Shown: positions 26,568-36,371, counted from the stretch's first letter. The stretch: DNA of 64,000 nt from Thermospira aquatica (GCF_023525255.1 NZ_CP073355.1:2418001-2482000), one strand, 5' to 3'. Notes: generated by a model not told the origin, from the letters alone. Made by a program: numbers and translations.

Positions 26568-27728
26568 ATGAGTGCAAAAAGATACCTTTTTACTTCGGAA
26601 TCGGTAAGTGAGGGACACCCGGATAAACTTGCAGATCAGATTTCCGATGCCGTTCTCGATGCATGTCTCAAAGACGATCCCAATTCCCGTGTTGCCTGTG
26701 AGGTATTTACAACAACTGGTATGGTACTTATCGGTGGAGAAATCACTACCTCCACCTATGTAGACTTCCAGGAGGTTGCTCGAGGTGTTGCAAAACGAGT
26801 AGGGTACACGAGACCTGAATTTGGACTCGACTATGAATCTATGGCGGTCATCAACACGGTTCATAGCCAGTCTCCCGATATCTCTCAAGGAGTCTCGGGA
26901 GAAGGTCTTTTCAAAGGTCAACAGGGTGCAGGTGACCAGGGTATGATGTTTGGTTTTGCCTGCCGTGAAACACCAGAACTCATGCCTGCTCCCATCATTT
27001 ACGCTCACAAGATCCTCATGTACGCCGCAAAGCTTCGAAAAAGTGGTGAACTCACCTGGCTCAGACCTGATTCCAAGAGTCAGGTCACTCTTGAGTACGA
27101 AGGACACAAACCTATCCGTGTCCATACGGTTGTTCTTTCCCACCAGCATGATGAAAATATCTCTTATGAAGAACTCAAACGAGAACTCATCGAAAAAGTG
27201 ATCAAACCTATTCTTGAACCCACTGGTTTATTAGACAGTGATACCAAGTATTTCATCAATCCCACTGGAAGATTTGTTATCGGGGGTCCTCATGGTGACA
27301 CCGGCCTCACGGGGAGAAAAATCATTGTGGATACGTATGGTGGTATGGGACGACATGGTGGTGGAGCTTTCAGTGGTAAGGATCCGACAAAGGTAGACCG
27401 AAGTGCCGCTTACATGGCTCGTTATATAGCCAAAAATCTCGTAGCCAGTGAACTCTGTGAACGATGTGAAATCCAGGTCTCTTATGCTATTGGGGTTCCT
27501 TTTCCCATTTCAGTGATGGTAGATACCTATGGAACAGGCAAGGTACCAGAAGAAAAACTCGCAGAGATTGTCCAGAAAGTTTTCGATCTCTCCCCATCAG
27601 GCATCATCAAAACACTGGATCTTCGTCGCCCTATTTATCAGGCAACGGCTGCCTATGGCCACTTTGGAAGAGAAGAATTCCCCTGGGAAAAAACTGACCG
27701 TGTGCAGGATATTTTGAGACTCGTTTAG
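26568..27728 (+). CDS. metK: S-adenosylmethionine synthetase
   Basis: Makes SAM from methionine and ATP. The start is ATG 26568 behind AAGGAG; an upstream in-frame codon lies inside the IS and is not credible. 386 residues, normal. Motifs: [29 protein letters not shown], the P-loop-like [18 protein letters not shown]. Only 44 bp separate it from ugd, so the three genes are probably co-transcribed. It supplies SAM for CheR among many others. Confidence 0.97.
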   Translation: MSAKRYLFTSESVSEGHPDKLADQISDAVLDACLKDDPNSRVACEVFTTTGMVLIGGEITTSTYVDFQEVARGVAKRVGYTRPEFGLDYESMAVINTVHSQSPDISQGVSGEGLFKGQQGAGDQGMMFGFACRETPELMPAPIIYAHKILMYAAKLRKSGELTWLRPDSKSQVTLEYEGHKPIRVHTVVLSHQHDENISYEELKRELIEKVIKPILEPTGLLDSDTKYFINPTGRFVIGGPHGDTGLTGRKIIVDTYGGMGRHGGGAFSGKDPTKVDRSAAYMARYIAKNLVASELCERCEIQVSYAIGVPFPISVMVDTYGTGKVPEEKLAEIVQKVFDLSPSGIIKTLDLRRPIYQATAAYGHFGREEFPWEKTDRVQDILRLV

Positions 27729-27772
27729 AATAGTACAATATATTACAATTGAAATATTTTAAAGGTGGAAAT

Positions 27773-29110
27773 ATGAAGGTTGGAATTATCGGGACGGGGT
27801 ATGTAGGGATTGTCTCAGGTGTCTGTTTTGCCGACATGGGACATCAAGTAGTATGCTTCGATGTAGACCAGTATAAGCTTTCACTTTATAGACAGGGTAA
27901 ATCCGCTATCTATGAACCCGGTCTCGAAGAACTCCTCGCAAAAAACATTGCTGCAAAGCGTATTCATTTCACTGACGTTATCACCGAGATGATCAAAGAG
28001 TCAGACGTTCTTTTTATCTGCGTAGGGACTCCTCCGCTCCCGGACGGCTCTGCTGATCTCTCGCAAGTAGAAGCAGCGGTTCGTGAGATAGCTGAAAACA
28101 CCCCTGCCGGAGCGTACAAAGTTATTGTCGAAAAAAGTACTGTTCCGGTAGGTACCCACAAACGATTGAAGAATATCACCCGTCTGTACAATAAGTCGCA
28201 GGCAAAATTCGATTTTGTTGTTAATTCCGAGTTTCTCAAGGAAGGAGATGCTATTCACGATTTTCTCCATCCTGACCGTATCGTCATAGGAGCAGAAACA
28301 GAAGAAGCAAAAAATCTCATGATAGAACTCTACAGTACTTTTAAAGACAAGATTCTCATTACTGATCCCTCGAGTGCTGAGATCATTAAGTACGCATCAA
28401 ACTCCTTCCTCGCTACCAAGATCTCTTTCATCAACATGGTTGCAGATCTTTGTGAAAAAACAGGAGCTGATGTTTCTCTGGTTGCCGAAGGAATGGGACT
28501 TGATAAACGGATAGGGAGAGCTTTTCTTAACGCAGGAATAGGCTATGGAGGAAGCTGTTTTCCAAAAGACGTAAAAGCATTTATCCATGTTATGGAACAG
28601 TATGGCATCGACGCATCAATCCTTCAGTCGGTAGACAGCTTCAACACTCAACGTTTCCATCGAATGATAAAAATCCTCAAAGACGAACTCTGGATCCTAA
28701 AAAACAAGCATATTGCTATGTGGGGACTCGCCTTTAAACCCAACACTGACGATATTCGAGAAGCCCCATCTATCAAAATCGTTCAGGAACTTCTCGATGC
28801 AGGTGTGATTTTACATCTTTATGACCCGGCAGCGATGGAAAACTTCCAAAAACTCTTTCCACCCTCCGACAGGGTCCACTATGCCCTTTCTCCGCTTGAA
28901 GCCGTAGAGAATGCCGAAGCTCTCCTTCTGGTCACAGAATGGGCAGAATTTAAAAAGATCCCTATCACAAAATTCTACGAAAAAATGAAACTCCCTGTCG
29001 TGATTGATGGGCGAAACCTTTTCCCTGCAGAGGATATGATCAAACACAATTTCCGTTATTTCCCCATCGGTAAGGGCAAGGTCCTCGAAACTATGGAAAA
29101 CAATAAATAG
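27773..29110 (+). CDS. ugd: UDP-glucose 6-dehydrogenase
   Basis: Oxidises UDP-glucose to UDP-glucuronate with two NAD+. Start ATG 27773 behind AAGGTGG; the upstream ATG at 27749 lacks a ribosome site. 445 residues with the Rossmann motif GIIGTGYVGIVSG, the central domain NSEFLKEGDAIHDF and catalytic Cys in GYGGSCFPKD. Ten bp from the decarboxylase that uses its product. Confidence 0.95.
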   Translation: MKVGIIGTGYVGIVSGVCFADMGHQVVCFDVDQYKLSLYRQGKSAIYEPGLEELLAKNIAAKRIHFTDVITEMIKESDVLFICVGTPPLPDGSADLSQVEAAVREIAENTPAGAYKVIVEKSTVPVGTHKRLKNITRLYNKSQAKFDFVVNSEFLKEGDAIHDFLHPDRIVIGAETEEAKNLMIELYSTFKDKILITDPSSAEIIKYASNSFLATKISFINMVADLCEKTGADVSLVAEGMGLDKRIGRAFLNAGIGYGGSCFPKDVKAFIHVMEQYGIDASILQSVDSFNTQRFHRMIKILKDELWILKNKHIAMWGLAFKPNTDDIREAPSIKIVQELLDAGVILHLYDPAAMENFQKLFPPSDRVHYALSPLEAVENAEALLLVTEWAEFKKIPITKFYEKMKLPVVIDGRNLFPAEDMIKHNFRYFPIGKGKVLETMENNK

Positions 29111-29119
29111 AGTAACACG

Positions 29120-30058
29120 ATGAAACGAGTACTTATTGCTGGTGGAGCAGGGTTTATTGGGAGTCACCTCTGCGATAGGTTTCTGAGTGAAGGGTATGAG
29201 GTTTTTTGTGTTGATAACCTCTACACAGGAACAATTGACAACATTAAACATCTCGAACACGAAAAAAGATTTCATTTCCTCGAACATTCTATTCTCAAAC
29301 CTCTCAAAATCTCCTGTGAGCTGGTTTTAAACTTTGCCTGCCCCGCTTCTCCTCCTCACTATCAAAAAGATCCCATCTTCACGGCACGTACAAGTTTTGA
29401 GGGTACGCTCAATCTTCTCGAACTTGCACGGGAAAATCATGCCCGTTTTCTTCTTGCTTCGACCAGTGAAGTCTATGGAGATCCTGAAATCCACCCCCAA
29501 CCAGAAACCTACCGCGGGAACGTCAACACTATTGGTATCCGAAGCTGTTATGATGAAGGAAAACGTATCGCCGAAACTCTCACTATGGACTACCATCGTT
29601 TCTACCAGCTTGATACCAAGATCATCCGCATTTTCAATACCTACGGCCCACGTATGCTGGAAAACGATGGTCGGGTAGTCTCGAACTTCATTGTCCAGGC
29701 ACTCAAGGGAGAACCTATCACTATCTATGGTGATGGTTCTCAGACGAGAAGCTTCTGTTATATATCTGATCTTGTTGAGGGCATCTATCGCATGTGCACC
29801 AAGGATAATTTTACAGGTCCTGTCAACCTTGGTAATCCCGAAGAGTACACTGTTGCAGATTTCGCGAGATTGATAAAAGAATTAACTCAAAGTAGTTCTG
29901 AAATATGCTTTTATCCTCTTCCCCAGGACGATCCTCGAAAACGCCGTCCTGATATCTCTCTTGCAAAAAAAGAACTCGCCTGGGAACCAACCGTACCTGT
30001 AAGAGATGGCCTTACCAAAACGATTGCCTATTTCCAGGAAAAACTTGCCTCGAAATAA
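29120..30058 (+). CDS. UDP-glucuronate decarboxylase (UDP-xylose synthase)
   Basis: Extended short-chain dehydrogenase that converts UDP-glucuronate to UDP-xylose. 312 residues: NAD motif GGAGFIGSHLCDRF, substrate segment NFACPASPPHYQ, catalytic Ser in STSEVYGDP and Tyr-x3-Lys in RSCYDEGKRIAE, and the GDGSQTRSFCYISDLVEG motif. The CPASPP and RSCYDEGKR signatures separate it from simple epimerases. With ugd it forms a two-step route for nucleotide-sugar supply to surface glycans; no glycosyltransferase is in the window. Confidence 0.92.
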   Translation: MKRVLIAGGAGFIGSHLCDRFLSEGYEVFCVDNLYTGTIDNIKHLEHEKRFHFLEHSILKPLKISCELVLNFACPASPPHYQKDPIFTARTSFEGTLNLLELARENHARFLLASTSEVYGDPEIHPQPETYRGNVNTIGIRSCYDEGKRIAETLTMDYHRFYQLDTKIIRIFNTYGPRMLENDGRVVSNFIVQALKGEPITIYGDGSQTRSFCYISDLVEGIYRMCTKDNFTGPVNLGNPEEYTVADFARLIKELTQSSSEICFYPLPQDDPRKRRPDISLAKKELAWEPTVPVRDGLTKTIAYFQEKLASK

Positions 30059-30178
30059 AACACGTTTTGGTCAAGAGCGAATCCGTAAACTTTCTGATGA
30101 GCTCTCACCAGGATGTTTCAGTAGCAGACATAGAAATCATAAACATCAAAAAAAATTCCATCATATTCAGAATACCTC

Positions 30179-31712
30179 CTATCCCTGTGAGGAAAGGAAG
30201 TTTTTCTTGCGACTCACCTCTAGAGCAAAATGCCGCATAATACGCCGATACAATCGATCCCTGAGTATCTTATCCTCTATACCTGCATCAATATTGGGTT
30301 TATCATTGATCTCTATGAGATAAAACTGTTCTCCTACCTGTTTTATATCCAGCCCATAAAGACCCTTACCCACCAGCCGTGCTGCCTTGAGTGCCATAGA
30401 GATAAGCTTGCGTGGAGCAAGTTCAACTGGTAACGTCTCAAATCTCCCGTACTTATCCTGCCCCTCTGTGGAATAATTGACAATCTGCCAGTGCTTTCTC
30501 GCCATATAGTATTTGCAAACGTAGAGGGCTTCGCCATTCAATACACCAACCCGCCAGTCAAAGCTTGTTGGCAAAAACTCCTGCACAACAATGAGATCAC
30601 TCATATCCAGCAGTTTTTCTCCTTCAGAGAGAAACGCTGCTTCCAGAGAGAAACGCTGCTTCGTCCTCCACCTTGACTACTCCTCGAGAAAACGAGCTAT
30701 CTGGCTGTTTCATCACGCAAGGAAAAGAAACCTCCCGCAAGATTCTTTCCATGTTGTCCTCATGAAGAATCCAGGTCTTTGGTGTTGGAATCCTGGCACG
30801 CTTCATCAACTCTGCAAGATACACCTTGTTGCTACAACGAATGATGGAAAGCGGATCATCGATCACGACTAATCCTTCTGCCTCCGCCCTCTGAGCAAAA
30901 CGAAAGGTATGATGATTGACACGTGTCGTTTCCCGGATAAAAAGAGCATCAAACTCCGCAAGCTTGTTATAATCCTCTTTCGTAATAAACTCAACATTAA
31001 ACCCCATTTCCTCCCCTGTTTTTTCAAACTTTTTTAATGCTTTTGCATTGGATGGAGCATCCCCCTTTTCATCAGGATTCACCAGTATCGCCATATCATA
31101 AGGAGCCGAGTGCCTTTTTTTATGATAAAAACTTTTACTCTCAAAATACATGTCAGCAAACTCGACAACCCACATCTTTTCGTCGTCAGGGATCTCATTT
31201 GCCGAGATAGGGACGATGCTTTGAACCTCCCAGTGCCCATTCGGTTTTATAAAAACCGCCTTAATCAGAGGCGCCTGAAAAATACCAAAAACAGCCTGTC
31301 CCAACCGCTCATATTCTTTGCGAATCGTATGACCAAAATAAATCCGCATGGTAAAGGTCGGTACCGTTTTTCCACTGAGTTTCATCTCCTGAGAAACCGA
31401 AGGAGGGGTTTTATTGAGAACACTTCTTATCAAATCCTCAAGATCCGCTGTTAAGACCTTAACCACACTCTGGGTTTTCATCTCCTGAATGGTTGCTACC
31501 GTGGGCATAACACGATGCTGCCTGGCCGCGGCCAGAAGAGATACATAATACCCAATAGACTGGTAACGATACGAACGACAGAGATTAAAAACCTTGATGT
31601 TTTTATCCTGAATATACTCCTCTTTTGTTAAATAGTCACGAGCAGAAACCACCTTGATATGTGGTGAATGAAAAAACCAATCCTTCGTATTATTCACCAC
31701 AACACAGATCAT
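30179..31712 (-). pseudogene. RimK-like ATP-grasp ligase split by a 19-bp duplication
   Basis: Two adjacent pieces, 31712-30624 (362 codons) and 30604-30179 (141 codons), together form one protein of about 504 residues. The N-terminal half (VVVNNTKDWFF and NLCRSYRYQSIGYYVSLLA) is the domain found in RimK-like amidoligases (RLAN type); the C-terminal half is the ATP-grasp core with FPCVMKQPDSSFSRG and EINDKPNIDAGIED. A direct tandem duplication of 19 bp at 30625-30662 shifts the frame; removing one unit restores VEDEAAFLSEGEKLLDMSDL. Such enzymes join amino acids or peptides by ATP-driven amide bonds; substrate unknown. The promoter is intact. Confidence 0.88.
30625..30662 (+). repeat. 19-bp direct tandem duplication
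   Basis: CAGAGAGAAACGCTGCTTC occurs twice head-to-tail (30625-30643 and 30644-30662) with no mismatch. It lies inside the ATP-grasp gene and causes its frameshift. Confidence 0.97.
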
Positions 31713-31768
31713 ACTTTCCCTCCTTCAAGAGGGAAAAATCTCACTGGTAAGGGATCACTATCTTCCAT
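31709..31768 (-). CDS. 19-residue upstream ORF coupled to the ATP-grasp gene
   Basis: ATG 31768 follows AGGAG at 9 bp; the peptide is MEDSDPLPVRFFPLEGGKV and its TGA overlaps the ATG of the ATP-grasp gene as ATGA. The GGAGGGAAAG stretch inside the ORF is the ribosome site of the ligase gene. It may be a coupling leader or a peptide substrate; neither is proven. Confidence 0.45.
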   Translation of the reverse strand: MEDSDPLPVRFFPLEGGKV

Positions 31769-31789
31769 AAATACCAACTCCTAAGATAA

Positions 31790-31818
31790 AGTATAAAGCA
31801 AGCTCTCTAAAAAATCAA
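31790..31818 (-). promoter_or_regulatory. Promoter of the ATP-grasp gene
   Basis: TTGATT (31818-31813) and TATACT (31795-31790), 17-bp spacer. The -35 box abuts the upstream terminator palindrome; the RNA leader before the small ORF would be only about 15 nt. Confidence 0.6.
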
Positions 31819-31850
31819 GAAAAGGGGTGTTGGCGCCAACACCCCTTTTC
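31819..31850 (-). terminator. Terminator after the outer-membrane protein gene
   Basis: A 32-bp perfect palindrome (two 16-bp arms with GGCGCC at the centre), 6 bp after the stop codon, followed on the minus strand by TTGATTTTTT. Confidence 0.85.
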
Positions 31851-31856
31851 TTCTCT

Positions 31857-32858
31857 TTAGAAAGCAATAGAAACCGGAACAACCGTAATTGCCAGAGCGT
31901 TATTCAGAGGGTTCCACTCTACAGCAATATCAGAGACAAAGAAATGTGCTCCTACAAGCAATCGTAAGTCAAAGAGGTCATAGTTACTTTTCCCCGAGCC
32001 AGTCAATGTTACCTCCTGATTACCAAGAGAACCGGTGGTATCCTTAAACGCCACCTGAGCTGTGAGCGTCGTATTCACCTCACCAAAGTTAAAATTACCA
32101 CCAATGCCCCCATAGACATCAAACATCAAGACTGAAAGTCCTCCCACTACCTTAAGCCCCAAGGAAGACCCTGACCATTTATTATCCATAGTCATGGTCA
32201 TCTCATTCGTTCCGATTACCGTGTTATTAACTGGTTCATAGGCAAGTGAAGAAACTTTTTGGGCTGCCCCAATGACCCCTGTATCATAGTCATAAGAGAG
32301 CCTTGCCTCAATCTGACTCTTGGCAAACACGAGATTAATACCGGCCAGTTTATAGCGAGCCTCTGCTCCAAAATGGAAAAAACCTATAGCTACATTGGCA
32401 TCAGCTGTACCAAAAGTGATTGTAGGAAAATACCCAAGCCTCAGTCCAATATCCATAGGCACCAGCGGCACCCCTATCTTGCCATAGATCTCATCATAAG
32501 ACAAAGGAAACGCTCCAACCACCTGAGCAACCTGCTTCACACCCTCAGCGTTTTTACTCGCATCAAGACCTCCTACAAACGCGGAGAGATCCCTGGAAAA
32601 CAACGCTGCCCATACGTAACCAGGCATCACTGTACCCAATCCCACACCCATCTTCACACCCGGCAAACCAGAAGCATTTGCTGCGGTTACATTTCCTGAA
32701 CCTGTATAGTATCCCACATTTTTGGCAAGTGACTGAGCTATAGCCGTAGAACCATCTCTCAACACCTTGGAAAGGTCATTGGTCATAGTATCAAAATCCG
32801 TACCAAAAACCATACCCGCTATCAATAAACCCATCACTACTCCACAAACCCGTTTCAT
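31857..32858 (-). CDS. Predicted outer-membrane beta-barrel protein
   Basis: 333 residues with a signal peptide (MKRVCGVVMGLLIAGMVFGT). The mature part alternates short hydrophobic beta strands with polar turns and ends in VVPVSIAF, with a C-terminal Phe as in BamA-inserted barrels. No channel or enzyme family recognised. Thirteen bp after the LiaF-like gene, same transcript. Confidence 0.7.
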   Translation of the reverse strand: MKRVCGVVMGLLIAGMVFGTDFDTMTNDLSKVLRDGSTAIAQSLAKNVGYYTGSGNVTAANASGLPGVKMGVGLGTVMPGYVWAALFSRDLSAFVGGLDASKNAEGVKQVAQVVGAFPLSYDEIYGKIGVPLVPMDIGLRLGYFPTITFGTADANVAIGFFHFGAEARYKLAGINLVFAKSQIEARLSYDYDTGVIGAAQKVSSLAYEPVNNTVIGTNEMTMTMDNKWSGSSLGLKVVGGLSVLMFDVYGGIGGNFNFGEVNTTLTAQVAFKDTTGSLGNQEVTLTGSGKSNYDLFDLRLLVGAHFFVSDIAVEWNPLNNALAITVVPVSIAF

Positions 32859-32871
32859 AGCTTACCTCCTT

Positions 32872-33417
32872 TTATTTTACCTTAAACTCCACCGAACCAA
32901 ACACCGCATTGGCTATAATTATAACACCAGAGTCCTGATCACTTGAAAGAGATCCAAAACTCACACTTCGTTTGTCAGGAAATTCCACGCTTCCAAAGAC
33001 AGCATGCCCCTCTACCCGAACAGGAACATCCCGAGGCAATGTCACCTCAATCGATCCAAACACTGCGTTACATTGAATAACACGCTTTTCCTCTGGTTGA
33101 AGTGAAGAAAAATCCGCTTCAACAGAGCTAAAAATGGCATTAAAAGTCGAGGCACCCTCGTCAAGTCCTATCTCCGCCGAGGCAAAAACCCAGGATCGCT
33201 CAGATCCCTCTCTCACTACATACCCTTCTCCCTTTCCCCACCTCCATGGAGACTGAAAAATAAGCCCTAACCCCAAATAAATCAGAAAAATAGCCAACCC
33301 TATCCTGAAAAGAGGAAGATCAATGTTGAAAAAAGACTTGAGAATCAGAGAGAGACCAAAGAGAATGAACAACACTCCCCAGAACACCATAAACGCTTCA
33401 AGACTAAACCAACGCAT
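32872..33417 (-). CDS. LiaF-like membrane protein with repeated NAVFGSVE motif
   Basis: 181 residues. Two hydrophobic segments at about 9-27 and 36-54, then a soluble domain with four repeats of the type NAIFSSVE, NAVFGSIE, HAVFGSVE and NAVFGSVE, which is the pattern of the LiaF C-terminal (cell-wall antibiotic response) domain. In Firmicutes LiaF represses an envelope-stress kinase, but no LiaRS pair is present here, so the role may differ. First gene of a two-gene operon with the outer-membrane protein. Confidence 0.75.
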   Translation of the reverse strand: MRWFSLEAFMVFWGVLFILFGLSLILKSFFNIDLPLFRIGLAIFLIYLGLGLIFQSPWRWGKGEGYVVREGSERSWVFASAEIGLDEGASTFNAIFSSVEADFSSLQPEEKRVIQCNAVFGSIEVTLPRDVPVRVEGHAVFGSVEFPDKRSVSFGSLSSDQDSGVIIIANAVFGSVEFKVK

Positions 33418-33435
33418 ATCACCTCCTTTGCATTA

Positions 33436-33464
33436 ACTATACTATCATTTTTTAAAAAAATCAA
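33436..33464 (-). promoter_or_regulatory. Promoter of the LiaF-like/outer-membrane operon
   Basis: TTGATT (33464-33459) and TATAGT (33441-33436), 17-bp spacer. Confidence 0.65.
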
Positions 33465-33497
33465 ATTTTTATTACCTTCAAATTTTTTGAAAAAACT

Positions 33498-35060
33498 TTA
33501 TCGCTCTTCTTCGCTATCCAGTCGATAATGAGCTCCTCTACTTTCCCTATTCGTCCAGGCATGTTGGGCTACAATAAGTCCTGTTTGTACCGCGTTTCTC
33601 AGCTCAATAATCTCCGGCGAAATCCTCGCATCCCGATAAAAGTCCTCAACATCCTCCCGAAGATTTTTGAGATCCACAAGAGCCCTTTTTAGCCGTTTCT
33701 TCGTCCGAACCGCACCCACATAATTCCACATCATATTCTTCAAGAGAGCCCAGTCTTGATAAATCAAGGCAGGATCAAGCTCTTCTGTTCCTGTCTCTTT
33801 CCACTCCGGGATATCCTGATACGGCTGTTCATACCAGCTCTCTCTCGTTCGACCAAGAAAAAGAGCTATCCTCCTCCCAAACACCACTCCTTCAAGAAGT
33901 GACGTACTTGCAAGGCGATTCGCACCATGGAGCCCTGTACAGGCCACCTCCCCCACTGCATAAAGTCGCTGAATCGTTGTCCGCCCTTCCATGTCCGTAT
34001 ACACACCCCCACAGGAAAAGTGATACGCTGGCACCACTGGAACAGGATCAACCGTAATGTCAATCCTATAATCCAAACACTTCCGATAAATTGTCGGAAA
34101 ACGAGACTGTATCTTTTCCTTGCCGAGACGAGCAATATCAAGATACACACAAGGTTCTTGAGTTGCATACATCTCCGAAAGAATTGCTCTTGTCACAATA
34201 TCCCTCGGTGCCAGATCTTTTTGAGGATGATACCGCCCCATGAAGGCTTCTCCATATTTATTGATAAGTACAGCCCCCTCTCCTCGCACCGCCTCCGAAA
34301 TCAGAAAATTATCCGCCTTGGGATGAAAAAGCGTCGTGGGATGAAACTGGGTATATTCCATATTGATCAGCCTCGCCCCTGCCCTATAGGCCATCGCATA
34401 GCCGTCACCCGTCGCACCGCGAGGATTGGTCGTATGAAGATAGAGTTGTCCCATGCCTCCTGTAGCAAGAATAACATTCTTCGCCAACAGCTTCTCTACC
34501 TTACCCGTACTTTGATTGTAGGCGTAGACACCCAGTACTGTCGGGGGGAGGTACATTCTCTGGGGATAACGAGTATGGTGATCAAGGGTAATAATATCAA
34601 TCACATGATAGCTAGATCGAATTTCTATCCCTATCTTTTTGAGCGCAGAAATCGCCGCTTCTTGAATAGTCTTTCCCGTGCTATCCAGGGCATGAAGAAT
34701 CCGCCTGACCGAATGAGCCCCCTCCTCGGTAAGATCAAACCCTCCTGTATCATTACGGGAAAAATCTATACCAAAAGCCTCAATAAGAACTTCATTCACG
34801 GCAACCTGTGCTTCTGTCGCAACTATGCGAGCTGCCTCAGGATTGACAATCCCAGCCCCGGCTTGCAAAATATCCTGCATCAAGAGTTCAGGAGAATCTC
34901 CTGGGCCCTTGTACACAATACCCCCTTGAGCATAATAGGTATTGGACTCAAGGGGATCATTCGTCTTCGTAAGGGCAAGAACAGAAAACCCCTGTTTTGC
35001 CAGAAGATATGCTGTCGTTGAACCTGCAATCCCTGTTCCAATAACCAATGCATCCCACAT
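33498..35060 (-). CDS. nadB: L-aspartate oxidase
   Basis: FAD enzyme that oxidises aspartate to iminoaspartate, first step of de novo NAD synthesis. 520 residues with the FAD motif GTGIAGSTTAYLLA, substrate-loop motifs ESNTYYAQGG and HDRNN-independent RDIVTRAI, and the C-terminal FAD motif CTGLHGANRLASTSLLEG. In anaerobes fumarate replaces O2 as acceptor. nadA and nadC are not in the window. Three bp after map. Confidence 0.94.
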   Translation of the reverse strand: MWDALVIGTGIAGSTTAYLLAKQGFSVLALTKTNDPLESNTYYAQGGIVYKGPGDSPELLMQDILQAGAGIVNPEAARIVATEAQVAVNEVLIEAFGIDFSRNDTGGFDLTEEGAHSVRRILHALDSTGKTIQEAAISALKKIGIEIRSSYHVIDIITLDHHTRYPQRMYLPPTVLGVYAYNQSTGKVEKLLAKNVILATGGMGQLYLHTTNPRGATGDGYAMAYRAGARLINMEYTQFHPTTLFHPKADNFLISEAVRGEGAVLINKYGEAFMGRYHPQKDLAPRDIVTRAILSEMYATQEPCVYLDIARLGKEKIQSRFPTIYRKCLDYRIDITVDPVPVVPAYHFSCGGVYTDMEGRTTIQRLYAVGEVACTGLHGANRLASTSLLEGVVFGRRIALFLGRTRESWYEQPYQDIPEWKETGTEELDPALIYQDWALLKNMMWNYVGAVRTKKRLKRALVDLKNLREDVEDFYRDARISPEIIELRNAVQTGLIVAQHAWTNRESRGAHYRLDSEEER

Positions 35061-35063
35061 CGT

Positions 35064-35834
35064 TTACTCCCAGGCAGAAAGAACTATCGGTTCTCCATCT
35101 GTAATCGCCACTGAATGCTCCCAGTGGGCCGCCCAACTTCCATCTTTCGTTACGACTGTCCAACCATCTTTAAGAACAGTAACTTCATGGGTTCCCAGGG
35201 TAACCATCGGCTCAATCGCTATCACCATCCCCTTTTTGAGCTTTGGTCCCTTGCGTTTGGGATCGTAGTAATTAAGCACGGGAGGATCCTCATGGAGAGC
35301 TTTCCCTACCCCATGACCACAGTAATCACGCAGAATACCATACCCTCTCGGTAAAAGATAAGAAGAGATGACTCTTCCTATCTCATTGAGGTAGACCCCT
35401 TCACGACAGACTTCAATCGCAAGATCAAGAGCTTTCCTCGTATCTTCTACAAGAGTGCGATTTTTTTCGGATACATTGCCCACGAGATACGTATAGGATG
35501 CATCTCCATAATAGCCGTGGAAATCTGTTCCTATATCAATACTAACAATATCCCCATCTCGCAAAGTATACTCTCCGGGAATACCATGAATGACCACCTC
35601 ATTTACCGAGATACAGCTCGCCGCTGGATACGGTCGAAACCCTCCACCCGGCGTATACCCCTTGAAAGAGGGACGAGCACCACGAGAGAGAATAGCATCC
35701 TCAATGATCTCGTCTATCTCCTTTGTTTTTACTCCAGGGCGAATATACGGATGAAGCATCCGGAAAATTGAAGCAATGATTTGGTTACTTTTCCGAATGT
35801 ACTCAATCTCCACACTATTTTTAAGGAGAATCAT
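35064..35834 (-). CDS. map: Methionine aminopeptidase
   Basis: Removes the initiator Met from new proteins. 256 residues, type I. The five metal ligands are visible: Asp in SIDIGTDF, Asp in YYGDASYTY, His in CGHGVGKALHEDPP, Glu in IAIEPMV and Glu in HWEHSVAIT. Overlaps the bactofilin gene by 4 bp (ATGA). Confidence 0.96.
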   Translation of the reverse strand: MILLKNSVEIEYIRKSNQIIASIFRMLHPYIRPGVKTKEIDEIIEDAILSRGARPSFKGYTPGGGFRPYPAASCISVNEVVIHGIPGEYTLRDGDIVSIDIGTDFHGYYGDASYTYLVGNVSEKNRTLVEDTRKALDLAIEVCREGVYLNEIGRVISSYLLPRGYGILRDYCGHGVGKALHEDPPVLNYYDPKRKGPKLKKGMVIAIEPMVTLGTHEVTVLKDGWTVVTKDGSWAAHWEHSVAITDGEPIVLSAWE

Positions 35835-36316
35835 AAGAACTTACTGTCTTTTTCTTTCTCTTTACTAGAAAGAATCTCTGGTATCTTCTCTTTCTTTTCC
35901 TCAAACATAGCATCAAAGTTTATCGAAGGACCAGAATTGTAAGCATCCTCAATAAGTTTTTCGACCTCTTTTTTCTGCCCGGCAGTGATAAGAATACTTC
36001 CTTTGATAACGACACCAGGCTCCATAGAGAGTTGCGGTACCGTAATATTCCCCAGAACACGACCGGTGGAGAGAAGTTTTACCTCTTCAAGTGCCTCCAG
36101 ATCCCCTAAAACTACTCCCGCAACGGTAATCTTCTTTGCTCGCAAAACCTGGGTCTTGACTTTTCCTGTTTCACCAACGTAGAGATGTTCCTCAACACGA
36201 AGTTCACCTTCAAATTTACCATCAAGCTGAAGTGAACCATGAACAAAAAATTTTCCTTGAAACGCTGAACCTTCGCCAATAATTGTGTTCAACTGTCCTT
36301 CAATTTTAGGTGGCAT
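35831..36316 (-). CDS. Bactofilin (polymer-forming cytoskeletal protein)
   Basis: 161 residues with the bactofilin core of short beta-helix repeats: GEGSAFQGKFFVHGSLQLDG, FEGELRVEEHLYVGE and VLGDLEALEEVKLLSTGRVL. The tail of about 45 residues is charged. Bactofilins form non-polar filaments that organise cell-wall enzymes and affect shape; in spirochaetes they are linked to cell helicity. First gene of bactofilin-map-nadB; the promoter directly abuts IS copy 3. Confidence 0.92.
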   Translation of the reverse strand: MPPKIEGQLNTIIGEGSAFQGKFFVHGSLQLDGKFEGELRVEEHLYVGETGKVKTQVLRAKKITVAGVVLGDLEALEEVKLLSTGRVLGNITVPQLSMEPGVVIKGSILITAGQKKEVEKLIEDAYNSGPSINFDAMFEEKKEKIPEILSSKEKEKDSKFL

Positions 36317-36342
36317 GTATTCCTCCTCTTCTCATATCTTTC

Positions 36343-36371
36343 ATTATACACCGCGAAAGCAAAAAAGTCAA
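36343..36371 (-). promoter_or_regulatory. Promoter of bactofilin-map-nadB
   Basis: TTGACT (36371-36366) and TATAAT (36348-36343), 17-bp spacer. The target duplication of IS copy 3 begins at 36372, next to the -35 hexamer. Confidence 0.82.
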
